Positions 57,091 through 64,000 of a DNA stretch of 64,000 nt are shown one piece after another. Where the stretch lies: positions 4,216,399 to 4,280,398 of the forward strand of contig CATQJL010000001.1 of the NCBI GenBank assembly GCA_958299035.1, read 5' to 3'. Source of the stretch: Cylicocyclus nassatus (lineage: Eukaryota; Nematoda; Chromadorea; Rhabditida; Strongylidae). Numbering within the stretch: position 1 is the first letter of the stretch; each line of letters opens with the position of its first letter. The notes beneath the pieces are model-generated. The model saw nothing but the letters and a program-made list of their open reading frames with translations, did not search any database and had not been told where the DNA came from. The translations under genes and the position numbers were made by a program.

Positions 57091-57251
57091 ATTTTAGATG
57101 CTGTGATTAGTCAGCTTTGCAAATGACTCACAAGGGAAGGATACTAACTTAGATTCGCCTTTTTGAGATGAAGCACATATAATCGGAATCAGCTTTGAAC
57201 GCTGATTTCAAATATACTGCTCCTAGCTGCTTAGCGTTAATCCGGAGCGAG

Positions 57252-57368
57252 TTATGGGCTGTTGGGCTGCTGTTGTGAGTAATTAACAACCTTCTGAATG
57301 TCGTAAGACGGCTTATAGATAAAAATCTGCTCGAAAAAATTGCTACTGAAAAGTAAGACTTTTGTCAT
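57252..57368 (-). pseudogene. Disrupted copy of the signal-peptide-like ORF
   Basis: It begins MTKVLLFSS like the copies at 16107 and 61293, but homology ends at the boundary of the second palindrome (about 57350). The rest is unrelated, so the hydrophobic core is lost. Confidence 0.45.
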
Positions 57369-58315
57369 GTACTGAAATATGTCGGCAGAAGACACCGCAT
57401 CTTGCGCTGTTCGTTCAGATGGCGCTGCGCACGTGTGCAGATAGTAGTACATACTAAGTGCTACTTTTGCACTCTTTTCAAAATCCGCACAGATAGCTAT
57501 ATCATCTTACTCTCATATGTTAGAACTCGAAAAAGTTTTTTTTTGTTAGACTTCGAACTCGAAAAAACTAAAGCATTTGTTGGAGTGTAAAAATTACAAA
57601 TTTGTGCGACCCTTATGTAATCTATGTGAACTTGTCGCGTCTGATAAGGATAAACCAAATGTATGTAAGAGGCGCTGAGAGATAGGTAGCCTGCAGGTCT
57701 GATGCAGTTTTTCTGATTGGGAAGGTTTATACAAGTAAATATTTAAGAATTCATTCCAAAGTTTTCGAAAATAAAATTTTTACGTTAGTCATATAATTTG
57801 ATAGAAATGATCTGTGTGGAGACTTTTCCTCAGGTATTTCTTGAAGTCGGAGACTAAATAACAAAACTCTCGCTGACCAAAATTGATTGCAATGGGCAAA
57901 CTGACAAGGGAAGGATACTATTAGGTTGAACACTAAGTTTTGCAACTTGTTTCATAACTTTACTCTCTTTAGATATGGCGCACTCAAACTTTGGCATTAT
58001 ATAGAAGGCAATGTGAGCTACAAGAGTGCACAAATTGTTTAGATTTTGAACACGAAATGGAAAAGTTTCATGCCTTCTTCGCAGACTAGTGAAATTTGAG
58101 AATTTTTGGGGTTTCAAGCTAAAATGAAGCTTTTGGCAGCCTAGACCATGCGCAGTAATCCGGATTCATCTACAAATTATTGCAAGAGGTTGACTCCTTT
58201 GGCCTAGCAAGAAAGAAACAAAATTTATGGGCATGTCGAGATTTGGCGTCCTCATAAAGTCGAACGAGTCGATGTACGCAAGAGCTGCTGGGGACGACCG
58301 TCAATGACTAAAGAG
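57350..58315. repeat. Left arm of the second, gap-centred palindrome
   Basis: Reverse complement of 60344-61316 (positions sum to about 118,658). By eye the arms are about 97% identical. It includes a TTAGGTTGAACACTAAG MITE end at 57921. Confidence 0.85.
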
Positions 58316-59036
58316 TCACTAAAGGTACCTTCAGGGGGGGGGGGATCGTAAGTGAGGGTCCCGGATCGCATCAACACGCTTGACCCTGATTACGACCTTG
58401 CGAATATACGCGCGCAGAAAATTTTGAAAAAATTGGAAACGGAATTTCAAGAACATGCTGTATACTTAAGATTCGCCTTGACGAGCTGAACACAATGCTG
58501 CTTTCGGATTTCGGAAATGTTTATTCTGAAGGAAGTTACGGCTAGTAAAACTTGGAACAGCTTGATATTTCCAGAGTTTTTCAGCTCTTCTATCCTTTTA
58601 AAAGAGAGTCTTCGGCTTCTGTTTAGCGCAGAATAATCTACTGAAAGAGTACTATAGAAGGGTGCCCGCCGCAGTCTCTTCTGTATGATGCTCGTTGCGT
58701 TACACCCATGCGAAAAGGCGTCCGCATGCAAATTCAAGATTATGGAGAACAGGATATTGGAGACAACTTGTAAAGCAAAAGATTCGCTTTGACGAGCTGA
58801 ATACAATGTTTTCGGATTTTGAATATACTCATTCGGAAAGAAGTTATGGCCCTGCGTAATTTGCGTGATTTACATGAATTTCGCGAAATTCCCAGATCGC
58901 GAACCTTCGCGGAATTCCCGGAATTCTGCGACATTCACGGAAATTTTGCACATTCTGTGAAAGGTATTGTACAATTGCAAGACTACCCGGACGTCGACAC
59001 CGTAGCATCCGTAGCTCGAGGACCACGCAAAATTTG

Positions 59037-59245
59037 CATAGAAAAGAGACCATAACTCGCTTCAGAATAACGCTAAGCAGCTAGGAACAGCATATTTGGA
59101 ATCAGCGTTCCAAGGTTATCTCAGTAAGCGAATATAAGTATTAGGTTGAACACTAAGTTTTGCAACTTTTCTCATAACTTCCCTCTCACTCAACATGGTG
59201 CACTCAAGTTTTGCCACTGTGTTGGTTATTATGTATACTACAAGC
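59037..59245 (+). repeat. Direct duplication before the gap
   Basis: It recurs at 59823-60031 in the same orientation with a handful of substitutions (for example CTCACTCAAC versus CTCACTTAAC). The two copies bracket the N gap. Confidence 0.9.
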
Positions 59246-59295
59246 GTTAAGGCGAATCTTTTGATATACAGCATGTCCCCGATATTCCGTTCCCA

Positions 59296-59795
59296 NNNNN
59301 NNNNNNNNNNNNNNNNNNNNNNNNNNNNNNNNNNNNNNNNNNNNNNNNNNNNNNNNNNNNNNNNNNNNNNNNNNNNNNNNNNNNNNNNNNNNNNNNNNNN
59401 NNNNNNNNNNNNNNNNNNNNNNNNNNNNNNNNNNNNNNNNNNNNNNNNNNNNNNNNNNNNNNNNNNNNNNNNNNNNNNNNNNNNNNNNNNNNNNNNNNNN
59501 NNNNNNNNNNNNNNNNNNNNNNNNNNNNNNNNNNNNNNNNNNNNNNNNNNNNNNNNNNNNNNNNNNNNNNNNNNNNNNNNNNNNNNNNNNNNNNNNNNNN
59601 NNNNNNNNNNNNNNNNNNNNNNNNNNNNNNNNNNNNNNNNNNNNNNNNNNNNNNNNNNNNNNNNNNNNNNNNNNNNNNNNNNNNNNNNNNNNNNNNNNNN
59701 NNNNNNNNNNNNNNNNNNNNNNNNNNNNNNNNNNNNNNNNNNNNNNNNNNNNNNNNNNNNNNNNNNNNNNNNNNNNNNNNNNNNNNNNNNNNNNN
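59296..59795. other. Assembly gap, exactly 500 N
   Basis: A run of 500 N. The round length suggests a placeholder rather than a measured gap. Confidence 0.99.
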
Positions 59796-59820
59796 AAGCA
59801 GTGGTATCAACGCAGAGTAC
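59796..59820 (+). other. Synthetic SMART-type cDNA primer sequence
   Basis: The 25 bases right after the gap (AAGCAGTGGTATCAACGC... to AGAGTAC) match the widely used SMART/template-switch amplification primer. Real genomic sequence, the duplicated block, starts within two or three bases of it. This is library contamination left at a contig edge. Confidence 0.96.
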
Positions 59821-59925
59821 TCATAGAAAAGAGACCATAACTCGCTTCAGAATAACGCTAAGCAGCTAGGAACAGCATATTTGGAATCAGCGTTCCAAGC
59901 TTATCTCAGTAAGCGAATATAAGTA

Positions 59926-60737
59926 TTAGGTTGAACACTAAGTTTTGCAACTTTTCTCATAACTTCCCTCTCACTTAACATGGTGCACTCAAATTTTGCC
60001 ACTGTGTTGGTTATTACGTATACTACAAGCACAGCCGCTGTCCTACCAAATTCTGGCGTCGCAGTGAGGGTTACGGTAGGTGTATGGTATGAAGGGAAAA
60101 AATTCAAAGTTTGACGGATTTGGCTGAAACTTGGCATAGGATGTTATCCGACATGCTGATCACGAAAGCGATAGTGAAATTGCGTGATAAGGGCTTTTTT
60201 GTAGGATTACTGTAGGTGTACGATATGGGGTCTCACCCTAAACAAGGAAAAAGGCGTTGATTCAACAAATGAATATGATATTCGCATTTGGCAGATCAAA
60301 TAACCTTACTATGTGAAGTCTCGGCGGAATTTGAGCTTCGGACTCTTTAGTCATTGACGGTCGTCCCCAGCAACTCTTGCGTACATCGACTCGTTCGACT
60401 TTATGAGGACGCCAAATCTCGACATGCCCATAAATTTTGTTTCTTTCTTGCTAGGCCAAAGGAGTCAACCTCTTGCAATAATTTGTGGACGAATCCGGAT
60501 TACTGCGCATGGTCTAGGCTGCCAAAGGCTTCATTTTAGCTTGAAACCCCAAAAATTCTCAAATTTCACTAGTCTGCGAAAAACGCATGAGACTTTCCCA
60601 TTTCGTGTTCAAAATTTAAACAATTTGTGCTCCCTTGTAGCTCACATTGCCTTCTACATAATGCCAAAGTTTGAGTGCGCCATATCTAAAGAGAGTAAAG
60701 TTATGAAACAAGTTGCAAAACTTAGTGTTCAACCTAA
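59926..60737. mobile_element. MITE, TTAGGTTGAACACTAAGTTT ends
   Basis: 812 bp with ends TTAGGTTGAACACTAAGTTT and the inverse AAACTTAGTGTTCAACCTAA, flanked by TA (59924-59925, 60738-60739). Partial copies of one end occur at 57921 and 59141. Confidence 0.88.
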
Positions 60738-61316
60738 TAGTATCCTTCCCTTGTCAGTTTGCCCATTGCAATCAATTTTGGTCAGCGAGAGTTTTGTTAT
60801 TTAGTCTCCGACTTCGTGAAATACCTGAGGAAAAGTCTCCATACAGATCATTTCTATCAAATTATATGACTAACGTAAAAATTTTAATTTCGAAAACTTT
60901 GGAATGAATTCTCAAATATTTACTTGTATAAACTTTCCCAATCAGAAAAACTGCATCAGACCTGCAGCGAGGCTACCTATCTCTCAACGCTCTTACATAC
61001 ATTTGGTTTATCCTTATCAGACGCGACAAGTTCACATAGATTACACAAGGGTCGCACAAATTTGTAATTTTTACACTCCAACAAATGCTTTAGTTTTTTC
61101 GAGTTCGAAGTCTAACAAAAAAAAACTTTTTCGAGTTCTAACATATGAGAGTAAGATGATATAGCTATCTGTGCAGATTTTGAAAAAAGTGCAAAAGTAG
61201 CACTTAGTATGTACTACTATCTGCACACGTGCGCAGCGCCATCTGAACGAACAGCGCAAGATGCGGTGTCTTCTGCCGACAGATTTCGGTACATGACAAA
61301 AGTCTTACTTTCCAGT
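60344..61316. repeat. Right arm of the gap-centred palindrome
   Basis: Inverse of 57350-58315. Its outer part (60.74-61.3 kb) is the true mirror of left-arm 16.1-16.6 kb, which suggests 57.35-58.3 kb is the extra copy. Confidence 0.85.
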
Positions 61317-61403
61317 TTGCTTGTTGTGGGTTGTCTTTTGCTGTTGGTCGTATTAGCTCGACAATGTAAAACTGATTCTATTCTATACGCATTCACCCTT
61401 TAA
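61293..61403 (+). CDS. Short ORF with signal-peptide-like start (copy B)
   Basis: 36-aa frame MTKVLLSSLLVVGCLLLLVV, then LARQCKTDS. Mirror of 15952-16107, with the hydrophobic core preserved but the downstream frame different. This is consistent with only the hydrophobic part being exon. It lies antisense in the intron of gene copy 2. Confidence 0.4.
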   Translation: MTKVLLSSLLVVGCLLLLVVLARQCKTDSILYAFTL

Positions 61404-61689
61404 TTCAACTGGATGCGGCTGGAAGGTGGTTCTTCGTGAACTAATTTAGGTTAGGAAATGGTCAGAGAGCGCGTGCACGAGGGAGATGCAGACTGCGTCG
61501 CGGCGCGAAAGGTCGCCTTCCAGTCGCCAATATTGGGATCAAAGGGTAGGCATCAGGGGCTTCTGGTGAATGTCAAGTTTGTTGAAAACAGTGGCTCGGC
61601 AAAACTCAATATTTAGAATTTTGATATCGTAGCTTTCCAAATAGAGGTTGATCCACTGTCTATAAAACGAACTAATACTGAGAATTTAC

Positions 61690-61816
61690 ATGGAGTTCCT
61701 GCAGTCTGCGAGGTTGATGTAGCCGCTTTTGACTTCATTGTAAGTTTAGGCATGGAACGTGTATTCGAGGGTAGCGACAGACTCTTCGTTGTTTTTTTAG
61801 ACGCAGTAGTTTTGAC
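61690..61816 (-). CDS. Membrane-protein gene copy 2, first exon found
   Basis: 127 bases (42 codons plus 1) between a CCTTAG acceptor and a CCAT|GTAAAT donor. It encodes KTTASKKTTKSLSLPSNTRS and more, aligned to copy 1 with one 9-base deletion and several substitutions. The phase is the same as copy 1. The intron to 56533 contains the assembly gap. Confidence 0.6.
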
Positions 61817-62474
61817 CTAAGGAATTCAAAACTTTATCCAACTGATATCTACAGCAAGAGAGAATGCGCTGCGACTGAGGAAAGTTTTAAGGTATGGTGA
61901 AAATTTAGCGCTATCGTGTAATAATTTATTCATCATTTTTAGGTGGGTAGAGTACATGTTCGAGCCTACCCCTGAACCATGTATAGGTTGTAAACTAAAT
62001 TTAATATCTTAAAACATTTTTTCTTCCAGATTTGGCGCTTTCATTTTTTGACATTATACGAATGTTAGGCGACCTACAAACTTTCGCAAGCCGTTTATTT
62101 TTGCCGGCAAAATGGCAAAATCCACGCTTGCGAATACTGCTTAAATTCAAATAGTTACGGCGTAATGGAAAATATAGCCGAGTTAGACAAGAAGGACGAT
62201 TCAGAACTGTCGACAGTGTTTGGCTAAAGGTTTGGCTAGCTCCACGAAAGCTAAAGTTCTACAGATCAATTTTTGGTGTTCAATGAGCTGATGTGCGGTA
62301 AACAGAAAGAATTGTTTGAGACAACACTACGGCGAACATCGGTTTATGACTTAGGTGTTGGAATCTTGGACTTCGCTGTGACTATCATGGCAATCCAACA
62401 TGCTAAATTCATGATTATTTCCATTTTTGTCAAGATAATGCAAGTAGCTGTCGCGTTTTGCGCAACCTCTTTAA

Positions 62475-63188
62475 CACGTTGACGACGAGCTGTTGTTTTT
62501 GACGTCTGTCCCTGTGGACAAACCGGTTTCGGGCACTGGCTGCATGTATGTTTGCATGTATCTATGCATGAAATATAAAAATGCAAGTGGGCGGGCAGCT
62601 CCGCCCACCTTTGGCAAGCCCCGCCCACTTTCCAAAAGCCGGAATTTGCGCAAAATTCACGAATTCGGGCAAATTCCGGCACTTTTGAAAAGCGGCGGGA
62701 CTTGCAATTGAGGGGTGGAGCCTGCATAACTAGGAGCGGTGTCAAAATTAAGGTTACTTTGAGATTCCCCAATCATCAGCGAGCTTTTCTATGCAATTTG
62801 AGAACGAAAATAGTTTTTTGTAGAGGGCAACAGAGTGGGCGGAGTTTTCCAAAAGGGAGTGGGGCTACATGGAGTATAGTTGACTGCACGAAATCGCCCG
62901 GACTCAACACTTGCGAGCGTATCTCTTGCGGGCTAGCATTCGCGCGCATGAGTCAGCATAGCGTCAGAAGTCGCTTTGCAGGCACGCGCGCGTGCTTCGG
63001 CCCACAGCGACCCGGGCGATTTCGTGCAGTCAACTTTACTACTGAGCCTAGATTGATTATGTGAACACACATTGGAACCGTTGTGCACATTAGAACTGAT
63101 ATTTAGGGTGTCGCGTACCAGTGCGCGACATCGTCCACGGGGACAGACAGCCTATCGCACACCATTGCGTGACACTGTCGTCAACGAG
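62475..63188. mobile_element. MITE with TTAA target duplication, CTCGTTGACGAC ends
   Basis: TTAA at 62471-62474 and 63189-63192. The inner ends are CACGTTGACGACGAGC and the inverse of CTCGTTGACGACAGTG. Further matching inverted blocks read GTCTGTCCCTGTGGAC and GTCCACGGGGACAGAC. It has no transposase and carries another element at 62879-63036. Confidence 0.85.
62879..63036. mobile_element. Small nested MITE, GTTGACTGCACGAAATCGCC ends
   Basis: About 158 bp with 23-bp perfect inverted ends (GTTGACTGCACGAAATCGCC and CGG), TA on both outer sides and a GC-rich centre. It interrupts the TTAA element. Confidence 0.8.
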
Positions 63189-63192
63189 TTAA

Positions 63193-63624
63193 GTATCTCG
63201 CCGCTGCATTCGAGGGCCTAAAACGTCTGTCCCGTTCTGCCCCCCCCCCTCCTCTCACGCCAGCATATAGATACCGCCTTCTTAATCAAAAGTCAGTGTT
63301 TCCTCACCTGTCTACTAGCTACTGGCTTCAACTTCATCCTCAATCGTTATTCGATGGGGCAGCGCACTCTCCCCCCCCCCCCCCCCCCGCCCCCAGTTCA
63401 CCCCGATTAACACCACCACGCCTTGTCTAAGTGGCAAGCCGCGCCGTGATAACTGTGGCGCGCCATCGATTGCCGTACGGCAGTGGAGCGGCCACAAGAG
63501 GCTTCCATTCTACCGAACTCTAAGCAGCATCGTTGGCCGGCGCGTACTCACCATTGTACTGAGCTGTTTTTGATGGCTTTAGATTGGGTTAAGAGGTGGG
63601 CTTTTTGGTAATGTTGAAGCAATA
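63193..63624. other. Intergenic stretch with two C-tracts
   Basis: C-runs lie at about 63240-63249 and 63372-63388. No gene is supported. Confidence 0.4.
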
Positions 63625-63628
63625 TTAA

Positions 63629-63934
63629 AGGCAGCGGACAGGCAAAATGGACCCCTGTCAGATTTTGGTAGTTTCGGGTAGTGGACCCCCCAAGTACACC
63701 GTAGCCCCAACCCCACATTCCAATTCATGCGCTAAGTCCTGAAAAAAGCGCTTCAAAACTCCACCAGCCCCGCCCACTTCCATTGAGTGGGCGTTATTGG
63801 TGGAAGTTTGAAGCGCTTTTTTCAGGACTTAGCGCATCAACTGGAAGTTGGGGTTGGGGCTACGGTGTAACTGGGGGTCCACTACCCGAAACTACCAAAA
63901 TCTGACAGGGGTCCATTTTGCCTGTCTACTGCCT
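63629..63934. mobile_element. 306-bp hairpin MITE with TTAA target duplication
   Basis: A nearly perfect foldback flanked by TTAA (63625-63628, 63935-63938), with ends AGGCAGCGGACAGGCAAAAT and the inverse ATTTTGCCTGTCTACTGCCT. The arms are about 145 bp and the loop lies near 63780. Same end family as 10047-10490 and 28621-29017. Confidence 0.92.
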
Positions 63935-64000
63935 TTAAGCCTCAGACTTACGCCTTAGCTCCAATTACATCTACATGCTAAATGTGTTTATTAACTGAGC

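Larger units (their letters stand above)
39071..62000 (-). repeat. Right arm of giant palindrome
   Basis: Reverse complement of the left arm (15050-33215), with arm-specific additions. These are a small TIR element (44709-44963), TTCGAATATTCG sequence plus the LTR retrotransposon (about 47290-54165), a MITE in the intron of gene copy 2 (56020-56241), and the 57.1-60.7 kb insertion that contains an assembly gap. It contains mirror copies of the fossil RTE LINE (39995-41592), the foldback at 40874-41193, the TTAA element (42308-42704), the GCTCGGCAC element (43009-43747), the 46280-46820 foldback and the 54520-55150 foldback. Confidence 0.95.

Noticed and set aside
59195..59869. Long ORFs across the gap
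   Set aside because: Almost entirely N. They are artefacts of reading through unknown bases.
15050..62000. Whole palindrome as a simple amplification chimera
   Set aside because: Arms carry different TE insertions with clean target duplications and graded divergence, which an in-vitro chimera would not have. Only the smaller gap-centred palindrome looks like an artefact.
1..64000. tRNA or rRNA genes
   Set aside because: No cloverleaf with A and B box motifs and no rRNA-like block was recognised by eye. A covariance-model scan would be needed to exclude small RNAs.

Overview
This window is eukaryotic genomic DNA, almost certainly from a nematode and most likely a strongylid such as a hookworm. 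That placement is an inference from three things: an RTE-class LINE whose reverse transcriptase closely resembles the copies I know from hookworm genomes, small genes with GT-AG introns, and a very high density of palindromic non-autonomous DNA transposons. There is no prokaryotic gene organisation. Nearly all recognisable coding sequence belongs to transposable elements (TEs).

Layout. 0-9.5 kb holds three MITEs (miniature inverted-repeat elements) with TTAGGTTG ends, a foldback element split by a 5'-truncated RTE LINE (4207-6254), and decayed unidentified coding sequence on the minus strand. 9.6-12.8 kb is an older, broken RTE copy on the minus strand carrying TTAA-flanked insertions. From about 15.05 to 62.0 kb the window is one giant interrupted palindrome. 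The left arm (15.05-33.2 kb) reappears in reverse complement in the right arm (39.07-62.0 kb) around a 5.9-kb spacer. The arms differ by clean TE insertions: a Helitron and a 9-bp-TSD element (TSD = target-site duplication) on the left only, and a small TIR (terminal inverted repeat) element and a 6.6-kb Ty3/gypsy LTR retrotransposon (47418-54039) on the right only. The right arm also has a second, smaller palindrome (57.35-61.32 kb) around a 500-N assembly gap (59296-59795). A synthetic cDNA-library primer sequence directly abuts that gap. The last 1.5 kb holds TTAA-flanked foldback elements.

Host genes. The best candidate is a small single-pass membrane protein gene, present once per arm. 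The left copy has three phase-compatible exons (15197-15332, 21686-21911, 22116-22386; 5' end not found) with a 6.35-kb TE-filled intron. The right copy lies on the minus strand (61690-61816, 56310-56533, 55611-55881) and has a 2-base net deletion in its middle exon that brings a premature stop. A short ORF with a signal-peptide-like start lies antisense in the big intron. A possible secreted cysteine-containing peptide gene lies in the palindrome spacer.

How the parts relate. TE insertion and inverted duplication built the locus together. Elements shared by both arms (a degenerate RTE, several foldbacks) predate the duplication. Arm-specific elements postdate it, and the other arm preserves their empty sites, so the window works as an internal dating system. 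By eye the arms are nearly identical close to the spacer (about 26.6-33.2 kb) and diverge progressively outward. All identities are visual estimates, not alignments.
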